A DNA stretch of 64,000 bases from Pirellulales bacterium (GTDB lineage Bacteria; Planctomycetota; Planctomycetia; Pirellulales; Thermoguttaceae): contig JAFGRD010000022.1 in NCBI GenBank assembly GCA_016935315.1, forward strand, positions 19,447 through 83,446. The letters run 5' to 3'. The first letter of the stretch is position 1. The number at the start of each line of letters is the position of its first letter. Below are positions 26,845 to 36,715 of the stretch, in pieces. Under the pieces are notes generated by a model, which made no database searches, was not told the DNA's origin, and saw only the letters and a program-made list of their open reading frames with translations. The translations under genes were made by a program, and so were the position numbers.

Positions 26845-27084
26845 TCACCCGGCTCGTGTCTGGGGAATTGGCGGTCACAACTCTGAACAGACTCGCACAA
26901 TTCAGGGCACTGGGCAATTCCCGGAATCACGCGACCCCGATTACAAGAACACCGAAGACTGTAAGCCATTCGGCGGATTTGGTCAACCGGGGGCCCACCC
27001 CGCCCAGCGGCGCTTCCGGGGTGCGGGCGTTACCGCTGTTGGGCGGTTCTCCCGGTCTGCCGAAGCCGCTGGCTCCCGGTCTCG

Positions 27085-27110
27085 TTGAACGCGTTCCACC
27101 AGGCTATACT
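27085..27110 (+). promoter_or_regulatory. Candidate promoter with internal palindrome upstream of the alpha/beta hydrolase
   Basis: TTGAAC (27085-27090) and TATACT (27105-27110) are only 14 bases apart, shorter than ideal. The palindrome GAACGCGTTC (27087-27096) overlaps the -35 and could bind a dimeric regulator. Nothing else was recognised between the ACT gene and the hydrolase. Confidence 0.3.
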
Positions 27111-27140
27111 GGGCTCTTTGATCCCCGGCACTGCCATGCC

Positions 27141-28121
27141 ATGGCGCCAAGCATGTCTGCACCCGACCATTGGCGATCCTTGTATCCCTTCCAGTCGCAT
27201 GAAATCGCCGTCGGCGGCCTGCGCTACCACTACCTCGATGAAGGTGAAGGAGAGGTGTTGTTGCTGGTCCACGGCAACCCGACCTGGTCGTTCTACTGGC
27301 GCGAATTGGTGCTGGCACTGCGGGGCCGATTCCGTTTGGTGGTGCCCGATCACATCGGCTGCGGGCTCTCGGAAAAGCCAACCGCGGGCCGATATGTGTA
27401 CCGCCTGGAGCAACGAATTGCCGATCTGGGGCAACTGATCCGGCAACTCGACCTGAGGCAGATCACGTTGCTGGCCCACGATTGGGGTGGTGCGATTGGC
27501 ATGGGGGCGGCAGCCAGCGCACCCGATCGGTTTGCCCGATTTCTGTTGCTCAACACGGCCGCATTCCGATCGCAACACTGCCCGTGGCGGATTCGTGTTT
27601 GTCGCACGCCGTTATTGGGGCGTCTGGCCGTACAAGGGTTGAACCTGTTCGCCCGAGGCGCGCTGCGCATGGCGGTCTGCCGGCACGAGCGGATGACGCC
27701 GGCGGTTCGCGCCGGGCTGTTGGCTCCGTACGATTGTTGGCGTCACCGAATGGCCGTTCACCAGTTCGTCCTTGACATCCCGCTCTCGGCGAGCCACCCC
27801 AGTTTTCAAACGCTCGACGACGTCGAAGCGGGGCTGAGCCGCTTCCGCCTGCATCCGATTTGCCTCATTTGGGGAATGAAGGACTGGTGCTTCACGCCGG
27901 CGTTTCTCGATCGCTTTCTGCAGTTCTTTCCTCAAGCCGAGGTTCACCGCCTGGCGCAGGCCGGCCACTACGTGGTCGAAGACGCCCATGAGCAGATTGT
28001 GCCGCTGGTCGAGCGGTTCTTGAAGAAACACCCGCTGCCCCCCGCTGGTGATCCAGACGCCGGGCCCCCGGCCTCAGACTGCCCGGCCGCCCATCCCAAG
28101 TCCCAAACCCCGGATCCCTGA
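27141..28121 (+). CDS. Alpha/beta hydrolase, haloalkane-dehalogenase-like fold
   Basis: 326 residues. Family motifs: oxyanion-hole HGNPTWSFYWREL, DHIGCGLSEKP, and nucleophile elbow AHDWGGAIGMG, in which Asp (about residue 114) replaces the usual Ser; the catalytic His is in AGHYVVEDA near residue 280. An Asp nucleophile is typical of haloalkane dehalogenases and of OleB-type beta-lactone decarboxylases, but the natural substrate here is unknown. A Pro-rich tail follows. Start ATG 27141 is chosen, with MSAP at 27153 as an alternative; upstream in-frame ATGs encode low-complexity sequence. One base separates its TGA from the GTG of the next gene, so the two are almost certainly translationally linked. 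Confidence 0.85.
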   Translation: MAPSMSAPDHWRSLYPFQSHEIAVGGLRYHYLDEGEGEVLLLVHGNPTWSFYWRELVLALRGRFRLVVPDHIGCGLSEKPTAGRYVYRLEQRIADLGQLIRQLDLRQITLLAHDWGGAIGMGAAASAPDRFARFLLLNTAAFRSQHCPWRIRVCRTPLLGRLAVQGLNLFARGALRMAVCRHERMTPAVRAGLLAPYDCWRHRMAVHQFVLDIPLSASHPSFQTLDDVEAGLSRFRLHPICLIWGMKDWCFTPAFLDRFLQFFPQAEVHRLAQAGHYVVEDAHEQIVPLVERFLKKHPLPPAGDPDAGPPASDCPAAHPKSQTPDP

Positions 28122-28122
28122 C

Positions 28123-28611
28123 GTGCAACGCTTTCACGTTCGAATTGCCAAGGATGATCTGGCGTTCAGCGCCGCCCACTTTATCACGTTTCAGGGCGGT
28201 GTGTGTGAGCGATTACACGGACACAACTACCGCGTGGCGGCGGAGGTGTACGGCCCGTTGAACGAGAGCCGGTACGTGGTCGATTTTGTCGCACTTCACG
28301 ACGCGCTCCGCGCGATCGTCGAGGAATGGGACCACCGGGTGCTCTTGCCCGCCGAACATCCCACCATGCGACTGCGCGACGACGGCCAAGAAATCGAGGT
28401 CGTCTTCGGCGGGCGCCGCTGGGTGTTTCCTCGCGAGGACTGTCTCCTATTGCCGATTGCCAATACGACGGCCGAACTCCTGGCGCGGCTGACCGGCCAA
28501 CGATTGCTCGACGTGCTTTCGTCTCGCTGTGGCACACGATCGGCGGAGGTCCAGATCGAGATCGAGGAAAGCCGGGGGGTTTCCGCAGTGTGCCGATTGC
28601 ACGCCGAGTAG
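28123..28611 (+). CDS. 6-pyruvoyl-tetrahydropterin synthase / QueD family
   Basis: Zinc enzyme acting on 7,8-dihydroneopterin triphosphate, giving 6-carboxytetrahydropterin (queuosine precursor) or 6-pyruvoyltetrahydropterin. It is 162 residues. Zinc ligands lie in FSAAHFITF and LHGHNY; the catalytic Cys is in GGVCERLHGHNY; EWDHRVLL carries the catalytic-triad Asp-His pair; the substrate-binding Glu is at IEIEESRG. GTG start at 28123 gives the right family length; an in-frame ATG at 28048 lies inside the upstream gene. Which product it makes cannot be told: no queC, queE or folE is next to it. Confidence 0.88.
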   Translation: MQRFHVRIAKDDLAFSAAHFITFQGGVCERLHGHNYRVAAEVYGPLNESRYVVDFVALHDALRAIVEEWDHRVLLPAEHPTMRLRDDGQEIEVVFGGRRWVFPREDCLLLPIANTTAELLARLTGQRLLDVLSSRCGTRSAEVQIEIEESRGVSAVCRLHAE

Positions 28612-28728
28612 GCGACCGCGCGCAGATCGGAACGTTCCCAACCGTGCCCCGGTCGGGCTTGGGCATCCGCGATGAGGACGGGATGAAGAGACTCCCCGAA
28701 ATGTCCGGGACGATGATGCCAAAACCCC

Positions 28729-30168
28729 TCAAGGCTGCAGCCGTCCCGGCTCGCGGACGTTCTTGCCCGGGCGTTTGGTGGCCGAATCGCCCAGGTCGGC
28801 GCGGGCCTTTTCGGCCAAGGCGACCAGTCGCTTAACAACGTCGGGATGTTGCCCGGCCACGTTCGTCTTCTCGCCGACGTCGCTGGCCAAGTCGAAGAGT
28901 TCCATGCCGATCGTCTTCTGCACGTAGGGACCGGGGCGTCCGCCGGTGCCGGGCTGGTCGACCAGGCTGCGATAGGCGTGCGGAAAGTGCAGCTTCCACC
29001 GGCCGCTGCGGACCGCCTGCAGGGCCTCGCCCCAGTAGAAGTATTGGGCCGCGCGCGGGCTCTTGGCACCCGGCCTGGCTTCCATCAGCGGCAGGATGCT
29101 GCGGCCGTCGATCACCCGGTCCTCCGGCAACTCGACGTCGAGAATCTCGGCGATCGTTGGCAGCACGTCGATCGTCCCGGCCACTTCGCGGCAGACGCTG
29201 CCGGCGGGAATCCGCGCGGGCCAGCGCATGATGCACGCCTCGCGACAGCCACCGTCGAACATCGTCGCCTTACCCTCGCGCAGCGGCAGCGCACAGCCGG
29301 CGTGGTCGCCGTAGGAAAGCCATGGCCCGTTGTCCGAGGTGAAGATCACCAGCGTGTTCTCATCCAGTCCGAGCCGCCGAAGCGTGCCGAGAATCTGCCC
29401 CATCGACCAGTCGATCTCCATGATCACGTCGCCGTAGATGCCCCGTTTCGACTTGCCTTGAAATTCCTCGGAGACAAACAGCGGCACGTGAGGCATGTTG
29501 TGGGGCACGTAGAGCAGAAACGGCCGCCGTTGGTTCTGTTCGATGAACCGCACCGCCCGCTCCGTGTACCAGGTGGTCAGGTGCGTCTGATCTTCGGCGG
29601 TAACGTTCGCGTTGATGATCTTCTCGCCCTCGATCAACGGCAGCGGCGGGAAGCTGCGAGATGTGGGGTGAAACGGCCACATGTCGTTGGAGTAGGGCAG
29701 CCCGAAATAGTCGTCGAACCCGTGGCGGGTGGGCAGAAACTGCGGGTGGTGGCCCAGATGCCACTTGCCGTAGATGGCAGTGGCGTAGCCGCGCTGCTTC
29801 GCCAGTTCGCCAATCGTCAGCTCATTCTGGTGGATGCCGTGTCTGGCGGCGGGACCCAAGGCGCCGAGGATGCCCACGCGATTTGAGTAGCACCCGGTGA
29901 TCAGCGCCGCCCGCGATGCCGAACACACCGCCTGGGCCGCATAGAAGTCGCTGAATCGCATCCCCTCGTCGGCCATGCGGTCGAGGTTGGGTGTTTCGAT
30001 ATCCGGCGAGCCGAAGCAACCCACGTCCTGGTAGCCCTGGTCGTCGGTGAACATGATGACGAAGTTGGGCAGCTTCTCGTTCTCGGCCGCCATGGCTCGG
30101 CTACCGGTTGCCATGGGCAACAGGGGCGCGATGAGCAACACGGCAGACTGCAATGTGAGTCGATCCAT
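28729..30168 (-). CDS. Secreted sulfatase (formylglycine type)
   Basis: Hydrolyses sulfate esters, probably of polysaccharides. 479 residues with a signal peptide ([19 protein letters not shown]). The metal site [19 protein letters not shown] and the activation motif CSASR within [13 protein letters not shown], where Cys becomes formylglycine, are clear. Also [16 protein letters not shown] and FTSDNGPW, the second half of the active site. Start ATG 30168 has GGGAGAG upstream; a further ATG at 30318 would add junk. It diverges from the large HzsA-related gene at 30487. Planctomycetes typically have large sulfatase arsenals. Confidence 0.93.
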   Translation of the reverse strand: MDRLTLQSAVLLIAPLLPMATGSRAMAAENEKLPNFVIMFTDDQGYQDVGCFGSPDIETPNLDRMADEGMRFSDFYAAQAVCSASRAALITGCYSNRVGILGALGPAARHGIHQNELTIGELAKQRGYATAIYGKWHLGHHPQFLPTRHGFDDYFGLPYSNDMWPFHPTSRSFPPLPLIEGEKIINANVTAEDQTHLTTWYTERAVRFIEQNQRRPFLLYVPHNMPHVPLFVSEEFQGKSKRGIYGDVIMEIDWSMGQILGTLRRLGLDENTLVIFTSDNGPWLSYGDHAGCALPLREGKATMFDGGCREACIMRWPARIPAGSVCREVAGTIDVLPTIAEILDVELPEDRVIDGRSILPLMEARPGAKSPRAAQYFYWGEALQAVRSGRWKLHFPHAYRSLVDQPGTGGRPGPYVQKTIGMELFDLASDVGEKTNVAGQHPDVVKRLVALAEKARADLGDSATKRPGKNVREPGRLQP

Positions 30169-30378
30169 GGGTTTTCTCTCCCTGCTTGGACAACCGCCTG
30201 CAAGTTCGTCACGCGGATCACGGCCTTGCCGCCGGCAAGGTGCACGTTCCGCACAGTAACCCGCCATGATACCGAAATCCCCAGCACACCGCAAACCGCG
30301 GCGCCGGAATCGCCTCACGGACCGCCGCCCTCGCGGGAAGTGGTTCCCGGCTTCTCCTGCCGGTGTCGCATCTGGTAT

Positions 30379-30408
30379 ACTGGGAGTCGGTGCACTGGGA
30401 ACCGGTGC
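30379..30408. repeat. 15-bp tandem repeat, two copies
   Basis: ACTGGGAGTCGGTGC is followed directly by ACTGGGAACCGGTGC, differing at two positions. It lies in the 318-bp divergent spacer between the sulfatase and HzsA-related genes, just past a TATACT at 30376. No other feature was seen in that spacer. Confidence 0.55.
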
Positions 30409-30486
30409 GGGGTTACAGCGGCAGCTTCGCGGCCGGGAGGTGTTCCACGATTCGTGCCATCAGATGCGTTTCGCGGGAGAACTTGA

Positions 30487-33387
30487 ATGCGGATTCGTCC
30501 TATCATGCTGCGCTGGGCATCTCTGGCCGTGTATTGCCTTTCCATGCAAGCGGTCGGCGCCGAGCCGGGGCGTTCCTTCGTCCCTCTCACGCCCGCCCAG
30601 ATCGAGGCCGACTGGCTGCACCAGGACGAACTCCGCAACGCGAAGCGGCCGGCGGGGCCGCAAGGCCAAGCGGCAGCCACGCCGGAAGAGGACGCGGCCG
30701 GCGGCGTCGACGGCGTGAAGAACGGCGCTTGGGGGTTCCATACGGAGAACGAGAACGATCCCTGGTGGCAGGTCGATCTGGGCGAGCCGGCCGCGCTCGA
30801 GCGCGTGCTGCTGTTCAACCGCTGCGATGGCGGCATGGCCGAGCGGGCCGCCAGAGTGCAGGTGCTGCTTTCCGACGACGGCACGAGTTTCCGGCTGGCC
30901 TATCAGCACGACGGGACGACCTTCTACGGCCAAACCGACAAGATGCCGCTGTGCGTGGATCTCGGCGGCGCTAAGGCGCGGTTCGTGCGACTGCTTCAGC
31001 CGGGCAAAAACTGGTTTCACCTCGACGAGGTCGAGATCTATGCCGCCGGAAGCCAGCAGAATATCGCCTTGCGCAAGCCGGCCGCCCAAAGCAGCTCGAG
31101 CCAGTGGTCGGTGCGGCACGAGCAGGACACTGCCGCAGGGCCGCAGCGACCAAGCGAAAAAGAGTACGCCACAGGCCAGGTGCTCGGGCGGGGAATGAAG
31201 CTGGGCGAATCGCTACGGCGGCTGGGGACAGTCGTGGACGAAGAGATGGAAATCCTGCGGCAGATTGCAGCGGCGAATCCCACAGCCGCTTCCGCCGGGC
31301 AGTCGTACTTCCAGGCACGTTGGGCCGTGCGGCGAATGGCGCTGAAGAACCCGCTGCTGGATTTCGAGACGATCCTGTTCGTGAAACGGGCGCCGCCCAT
31401 GTTCCCGCACATGTCCGACCAGTTCTACGGCTGGTGGTCGCGGCCCGGCGGGAGCATCTGCCTGCTGGAGGGTTTTCGGGGCGACTCGCCGAAGGTCCGC
31501 AGCCTTACCGAAGGCTGGCCCGACGGCACGTTCCTGCGTCCCGACCTTTCCTACGACGGAAAAAAAGTGCTGTTCGCCTACTGCAGATTCCATCCCCACG
31601 TGGCCCACGTGGCGAACAAGGTGAAGAAAGAAGATCTTCCCGAGGACGCGTTCTACCACCTCTTCGAGATGAACCTCGACGGCACGGACGTGCGGCAGTT
31701 GACCCGCGGCTACTACGACGACTTCGACGGCCGATATCTGCCCAGCGGCCAGATCGTGTTTCTTTCCACGCGCAAGGGCACCGCGCTGCAAGCGGGCAAG
31801 GCCAGCGCGGCGGCGACCTGTCGGACGACGCAGCCGGACAGCTACGTCCGTTGCGGCGGCGACAATTCGCGGCCGGTGGCCGTCTTCACGCTGCACCGAA
31901 TGGACGGCGACGGCGGCAACCTGCACGCGATCTCGGCGTTCGAGAACTTTGAATGGACGCCGTCGGTCGCGGCCGACGGCCGCATCCTCTATGCCCGCTG
32001 GGACTACATCGACCGCTTCAATGGCCCGTTCATCAGCCTTTGGTCGACCAATCCCGACGGCACCAACCCGCAGTTGGTCTACGGCAATTACACCAAGGCT
32101 CCGCAGTGTGTTTTCGAGGCCCGGTCGATCCCCAATTCGCAGAAGCTGGTCTTCACGGCCAGTGCCCACCACTCGAATACGGGCGGATCGCTGGCGCTGT
32201 TGGACCGCACTCGCGGCACGGAGTTCGAGCGGCCGCTGACGCGGCTGACGCCCGAGGTGCCCTTCCCGGAAACCGAGGCCTGGGCCGATATCTACTACGC
32301 CAATCCCTGGCCGCTTTCCGAGGAGTACTTTCTGGTGGCGTTCAGCGACCGGCGGCTGCCGGGCCACAGCCGGTTCGCAATCGACGATCCGCGGAACCCG
32401 CCCAACTCGATGGGCATCTACCTGTACGACGCCTTCGGCAACCTCGAGCCGCTCTATCGCGACGCGAACATTTCGGCGATGAATCCGATTCCCGTGCGCC
32501 CCCGGCGCCGGCCGCCCGTGTTGCCCGAGGTGGCCGAGTGGGACGGTCCGCAGGAGGGTCGCTTCCTGCTGCAAGACGTCTACGAGGGCCTGGGCGACGT
32601 GGCGCGGGGAGCGATTGCCCGGCTGCGGATCATCGGCGTGCCGCCGAAGGTGCAGCCGCAGATGAATTCGCCGGTGCTGGGTGTTTCCGCCGAAGACCCG
32701 GGCAAATTCGTTTTGGGCACGGTGCCGGTCGAGCAGGACGGGTCGGCCTATTTCCGCGCGCCCAGCGGCGTGTCGGTCTTCTTCCAGGCGATCGACCGCG
32801 ACGGCCTGGCCGTGCAGACGATGCGTTCGCTGACGTACGTGCAGCCGAATCAGACGCTCGGCTGTGTCGGCTGCCACGAGCACCGCGACGGGGCGCCGCT
32901 GCCGAGCCGCCTGCCGCAGGCGGCCGCTCGCGAGCCTTCGCGGCTGACCCCAGGCCCGACGGGTTCGTGGCCGTTGCGGTTCGACGAGTTGGTGCAGCCC
33001 GTGCTGGATCACCACTGCACGCGGTGCCACAGCCCGACCAGCCGCGACGAGCGCGCCCATCCGCTGGACCTTACGGCGGCCAGGTCGTACGAGAGTCTTC
33101 TGTCGTTCGGCAACAACGACCTGCACGACTTGGCCTTCGAACGCGACCGCTCGATCGTCGGCCGGATGCCGGCCCGGCAGAGCAAGCTACTGGGGCTGCT
33201 GACCGAAGGGCAAGGTCATGAAGGCGTTCGGCTGAGCACCGACGATTTCGACCGACTGGCGACCTGGATGGACACCTACGCCCATCGGCTGGGCCATTTC
33301 AGCGACGAACAGGAACGGCAGTTGGGAGCGTTCCGTCAGACGGTGACCGCGGTGCAAGACTCTCAGCCGCCTCGGACAGGACGTTGA
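30487..33387 (+). CDS. HzsA-related diheme protein with discoidin-like domain
   Basis: 966 residues, exported (signal ends at MQAVGA). Order: discoidin/F5-8 type C-like carbohydrate-binding region about 75-190 (WWQVDLGEPAALERVLLFNR), then PD40/TolB-like propeller segments (for example RPDLSYDGKKVLFAYCRF and FEMNLDGTDVRQLTRGYYDDFDGRYLPSGQI), then two heme-binding motifs CVGCH (C793-H797) and CTRCH (C844-H848). The layout matches the family named after hydrazine synthase alpha (HzsA-related), which is widespread in non-anammox planctomycetes. No hydrazine-synthase neighbours occur here, so its role is more likely carbohydrate-linked redox or adhesion. A paralogue lies at 59176. Confidence 0.8.
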   Translation: MRIRPIMLRWASLAVYCLSMQAVGAEPGRSFVPLTPAQIEADWLHQDELRNAKRPAGPQGQAAATPEEDAAGGVDGVKNGAWGFHTENENDPWWQVDLGEPAALERVLLFNRCDGGMAERAARVQVLLSDDGTSFRLAYQHDGTTFYGQTDKMPLCVDLGGAKARFVRLLQPGKNWFHLDEVEIYAAGSQQNIALRKPAAQSSSSQWSVRHEQDTAAGPQRPSEKEYATGQVLGRGMKLGESLRRLGTVVDEEMEILRQIAAANPTAASAGQSYFQARWAVRRMALKNPLLDFETILFVKRAPPMFPHMSDQFYGWWSRPGGSICLLEGFRGDSPKVRSLTEGWPDGTFLRPDLSYDGKKVLFAYCRFHPHVAHVANKVKKEDLPEDAFYHLFEMNLDGTDVRQLTRGYYDDFDGRYLPSGQIVFLSTRKGTALQAGKASAAATCRTTQPDSYVRCGGDNSRPVAVFTLHRMDGDGGNLHAISAFENFEWTPSVAADGRILYARWDYIDRFNGPFISLWSTNPDGTNPQLVYGNYTKAPQCVFEARSIPNSQKLVFTASAHHSNTGGSLALLDRTRGTEFERPLTRLTPEVPFPETEAWADIYYANPWPLSEEYFLVAFSDRRLPGHSRFAIDDPRNPPNSMGIYLYDAFGNLEPLYRDANISAMNPIPVRPRRRPPVLPEVAEWDGPQEGRFLLQDVYEGLGDVARGAIARLRIIGVPPKVQPQMNSPVLGVSAEDPGKFVLGTVPVEQDGSAYFRAPSGVSVFFQAIDRDGLAVQTMRSLTYVQPNQTLGCVGCHEHRDGAPLPSRLPQAAAREPSRLTPGPTGSWPLRFDELVQPVLDHHCTRCHSPTSRDERAHPLDLTAARSYESLLSFGNNDLHDLAFERDRSIVGRMPARQSKLLGLLTEGQGHEGVRLSTDDFDRLATWMDTYAHRLGHFSDEQERQLGAFRQTVTAVQDSQPPRTGR

Positions 33388-33676
33388 CGGGTGGCCGCGG
33401 AAGCGTCAGGCACGCGGCGAAGCTGGAACAGCCACGGAGCGTAGCTTCTGCGAAGTCCGTGGCTCGCCCAGGCAAGCCATCTGCACGATCTTTTCTCGGC
33501 GGTGGTTTCAAACGAATCTCCCCCAGTTTTCCGGGGGCGCGGGGGCAGCTCTGCAATGGTGGGCCGGATTCGATCTTTTCTGGCTTTTCAGGCAATCGGG
33601 TGCCGATATGTGGTTGACAAGGCCCGATCCTGTTCGACGCATGCAACAACGGAAGCGACGAATCCTGAACTGCAAA

Positions 33677-34591
33677 ATGCGATTCTCTCTGCCCACACTT
33701 CTTGTCTGTTGCTCGGTGCTTGCCGGCTGCGGAACCACGAAATGGACAGACACCCGGCGGACCGCGACCGAGCAATTGCTGATCTCCGATGCGATGGATC
33801 GCGCGGTCAGCCGGCTCGACTTCCGAGCGGTCGCAGGGAAGACCGTCTACCTCGATTCCTCACCGTTATCGGGAGTCACCGATTCAACGTACTTGATCAG
33901 CGTGCTCAGACAGCACATGCTGGCCTCCGGTTGCATCCTGAAAGACGCGCGCACCGAGGCGGATTACGTGGTCGAGGTCCGTGCCGGGGCAGTCGGCACC
34001 GACCGCCGTGACGTGCTATTCGGAATGCCGCAGACCCAGATCACCGGGATGCTGCCCATCAGCGGCGTGCCCGCCAGCATTCCGGAGATGCCCCTGGCCA
34101 CCAAGACGGAACAGCGGGCCGTGGCCAAGATTGCCCTGTTTGCCTATAACCGCAAGACGGGTCGTCCGGTGTGGCAATCGGGAGGTGCGTCGGTGGAAAG
34201 CAGGGCGAAGAACGTATTTGTTCTCGGGGCAGGGCCGTTCGAGAGCGGCACGATCTACGACGGCATGAAATTCGTCGGTAAGAAGATCGAGATTCCCCTG
34301 ATTTCGCCTGGCGAAAAGCGTAACAGACTCGGGCTGGTATCGGTTGCCGACGAAGCGTATTTCACGGAACCGGAAAAGCAGCTTCTCGAACAGGGACTGA
34401 TTGCCAAGAAGAAAGAGGCACCCTCTGCGGAAGGTCGAAGTTCGGCCTCGGCGTCCGAATCGGCGTCATCAAGCGGTGTGATACCGGCCAGCCACACAGC
34501 CCCTGCTGGCCCCGCTACGCCTTCAAACCTCCCACAGAACAGTCCGGAATCACCGAAAGCAGCGCCGGCGCCGGCATCCGCCGAGCCATAA
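33677..34591 (+). CDS. Lipoprotein of unknown function (DUF6655-like)
   Basis: 304 residues. Lipobox VLAGC follows a short signal (MRFSLPTLLVCCSVLAGCG). The start of the mature protein, RRTATEQLLISDAMDRAV, and FRAVAGKTVYLD resemble a planctomycete lipoprotein family recalled as DUF6655. The C-terminal ~80 residues are a Ser/Ala/Pro-rich tail (SASESASSSG... PAPASAEP) of low complexity. ATG 33677 begins the signal peptide and was preferred over in-frame starts at 33608 and 33641. It sits 289 bp after the HzsA-related gene and 200 bp before the ACP cassette; no link is evident. Confidence 0.65.
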   Translation: MRFSLPTLLVCCSVLAGCGTTKWTDTRRTATEQLLISDAMDRAVSRLDFRAVAGKTVYLDSSPLSGVTDSTYLISVLRQHMLASGCILKDARTEADYVVEVRAGAVGTDRRDVLFGMPQTQITGMLPISGVPASIPEMPLATKTEQRAVAKIALFAYNRKTGRPVWQSGGASVESRAKNVFVLGAGPFESGTIYDGMKFVGKKIEIPLISPGEKRNRLGLVSVADEAYFTEPEKQLLEQGLIAKKKEAPSAEGRSSASASESASSSGVIPASHTAPAGPATPSNLPQNSPESPKAAPAPASAEP

Positions 34592-34790
34592 CGGCTGCTC
34601 TGTCGAAGAGCCATCGGTCGCGGACGGCTGTTGCAGGGAATAGCGGACTCTCGTTACGCACGAATATTGTCCTGCGGGATACTCCGCACATCGCCACCTG
34701 TATGCTATATTTGTCTAATGCCGCCCAACTTCCCGCCCGCGAGGGGGGGTGCGGGGCGCCGTGTACCGTGCATCGGGAGAGAACTCAATC

Positions 34791-35048
34791 ATGGTCCCCC
34801 ACCAACAGATTCGTGACTTCCTGGCAGAGAACTTCTTGCTCAGCGACGACGGCTTCCACCTGGACGACAACGCCTCGCTGCTGGAAGAGGGCGTCGTCGA
34901 TTCGACCGGCGTGCTGGAGTTGATCCAGTTCGTTGAGGAAACGTTCGGACTCGAGGTGGCCGACGAGGAAATCGTGCCGGACAACTTCGATTCGGTCAAT
35001 CGGATCGCGTCTTTTGTGGGAAGCAAGACGGGATGCCCGGCAACCTGA
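34791..35048 (+). CDS. Acyl carrier protein
   Basis: 85 residues, acidic. The phosphopantetheine attachment Ser is in VVDSTGVLELI (D-S motif near residue 40), followed by FVEETFGLEVADEEI. RBS GGGAGAG precedes ATG 34791. It is the first gene of a four-gene same-strand cassette with an AMP ligase, an amidotransferase and a NAD-synthase-like ligase, so it is likely dedicated to that pathway rather than to fatty-acid synthesis. Confidence 0.9.
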   Translation: MVPHQQIRDFLAENFLLSDDGFHLDDNASLLEEGVVDSTGVLELIQFVEETFGLEVADEEIVPDNFDSVNRIASFVGSKTGCPAT

Positions 35049-35083
35049 AGTGACCGCCATCTCACGGCGCCGGAGTCTCCACG

Positions 35084-36619
35084 ATGCGACTGGTTCACGA
35101 TTCCTTACAGCAAAGCGCCCAGCGCACGCCGGACAAGATCGCGCTGGTCTGCGATGGTCGACGCCTGACCTACGCCCAGATCGACACGATGGCCAACCAG
35201 TTGGCCAATGCGCTGCGAGACCACGGCGTAGCGCGAGGCGATCGGGTGGCGTTGTATTTGCCCAACACCATCGAGTTGGTGGTGGCCATCTTTGCCACGC
35301 TCAAGGCGGACGGCGTGTTTGTCGTCGTCAACAGCACGACGAAGGCGGATAAGCTGGCCCACGTGATCGGCAACTGCCGGGCCACGGCGATGGTAACCGG
35401 CGCTCGACAGGCAGATCTCGCCCTGGAGATGATCCGAGACCTCCCTTCGCTGGAGTTCGCCGTGCTCAGCGGCCGCACGTCGACCGAGGCGGCAGGAGAC
35501 CATGCCGAGTTGGTTGCCTTCGACGCAATCCTGGAGGAATACTCGACATCTCGACCGGACCGGCGATGCATCGACCAGGACCTGGCCTGCCTGATCTACA
35601 CGTCGGGTAGCAGCGGCGACCCCAAAGGCGTGATGTCGGCACACTGCAACGTCGTGTTCGCGGCGTCATCGATCATCAGCTATCTCAAGAACCAACCGGA
35701 CGACATCGTCATTTGTGCGTTGCCGCTTTCGTTCGACTACGGTTTGTATCAACTGCTGATGACGTTCCAGTTCGGCGGCACGTTGGTGCTGGAGCGGTCG
35801 TTCGCCTATCCGGCCCAGTTCCTCCAGCAGATGGAAACGGAGCGGGTGACCGGCTTTCCGGGTGTGCCCACGATCTTTGCCATCCTGCTGCAAATGGATC
35901 TCAGCAGCTACGACCTGAGTCGATTGCGGTATATTACCAACACGGCGGCCGCGTTGCCGCCCAGCCATATTCAGCAACTCCGAGGTCTGTTTCCCTCGGC
36001 CACCGTCTACTCGATGTACGGCCTGACGGAAACGAAACGGACGCTTTACCTGCCGCCCGATCAGTTGGATGCGCGCCCGGGCTCCGTGGGCATCGCCATT
36101 CCCGGCACCGAGGTCTGGCTGGTCGACGAAAACGACAATCGTCTGGGACCGAACGAGGTGGGCGAGCTGGTCATCCGTGGCGGACACGTCATGCGCGGCT
36201 ATTGGGAAAACCCCGAGGCAACCGCCGAGCGCTATCGGCCCGGGCCAATCCCCGGTGAGCGGGTGTGCTACAGCGGCGATCTTCTCCGCATGGACGAAGC
36301 AGGCTACTTCTACTTCGTCGGACGCAAAGACGACATCATCAAGAGCCGTGGCGAAAAGGTCGCGCCGAAGGAAGTGGAAAACGTGCTTTACGCCTTGCCG
36401 GGCGTCGTTGAAGCCGCCGTGATCGGGGTGCCCGACGCGATCCTCGGCCAGGCCATCAAGGCTCTGATCGTCACCGGTAACGGCGAGCTGACGGAGAAAC
36501 ACGTGTGGCGCCACTGCCGCGAGAATCTGGAAGATTTCATGGTCCCGAAATACGTCGAGTTCGTCGTGTCGCTCCCGAAGACCACCAGCGGAAAGATCCG
36601 CAAGACGGCGCTCGCGTAA
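35084..36619 (+). CDS. Acyl-AMP ligase (acyl-CoA synthetase family)
   Basis: ANL-superfamily adenylating enzyme, 511 residues. Motifs: LIYTSGSSGDPKGVM (P-loop-like A3), YGLTET (A5), SGDLLRMDEAGYFYFVGRKDD (A7-A8), and the catalytic Lys region KTTSGKIRKTAL at the C-terminus. Such enzymes activate a carboxylic acid and load it on CoA or on an ACP; the ACP gene 35 bp upstream suggests the latter (inference). It resembles ligases seen in exosortase-associated polysaccharide clusters. Substrate unknown. Nearest relatives would need a search. Confidence 0.88.
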   Translation: MRLVHDSLQQSAQRTPDKIALVCDGRRLTYAQIDTMANQLANALRDHGVARGDRVALYLPNTIELVVAIFATLKADGVFVVVNSTTKADKLAHVIGNCRATAMVTGARQADLALEMIRDLPSLEFAVLSGRTSTEAAGDHAELVAFDAILEEYSTSRPDRRCIDQDLACLIYTSGSSGDPKGVMSAHCNVVFAASSIISYLKNQPDDIVICALPLSFDYGLYQLLMTFQFGGTLVLERSFAYPAQFLQQMETERVTGFPGVPTIFAILLQMDLSSYDLSRLRYITNTAAALPPSHIQQLRGLFPSATVYSMYGLTETKRTLYLPPDQLDARPGSVGIAIPGTEVWLVDENDNRLGPNEVGELVIRGGHVMRGYWENPEATAERYRPGPIPGERVCYSGDLLRMDEAGYFYFVGRKDDIIKSRGEKVAPKEVENVLYALPGVVEAAVIGVPDAILGQAIKALIVTGNGELTEKHVWRHCRENLEDFMVPKYVEFVVSLPKTTSGKIRKTALA

Positions 36620-36715
36620 CGGGCGTTCGGCCGCTTCTGCAGCCCCTCGGTGGGTCTGACTTGACTTCTGGGAGAGGGCTGCCAGGCCGGATCAGACCGG
36701 AAGGACGGCAAGAGG

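Noticed and set aside
30487..33387. Hydrazine synthase / anammox function for the HzsA-related proteins
   Set aside because: Only the broad family layout matches; no HzsB, HzsC or hydrazine dehydrogenase genes are near, and the proteins sit with polysaccharide genes.
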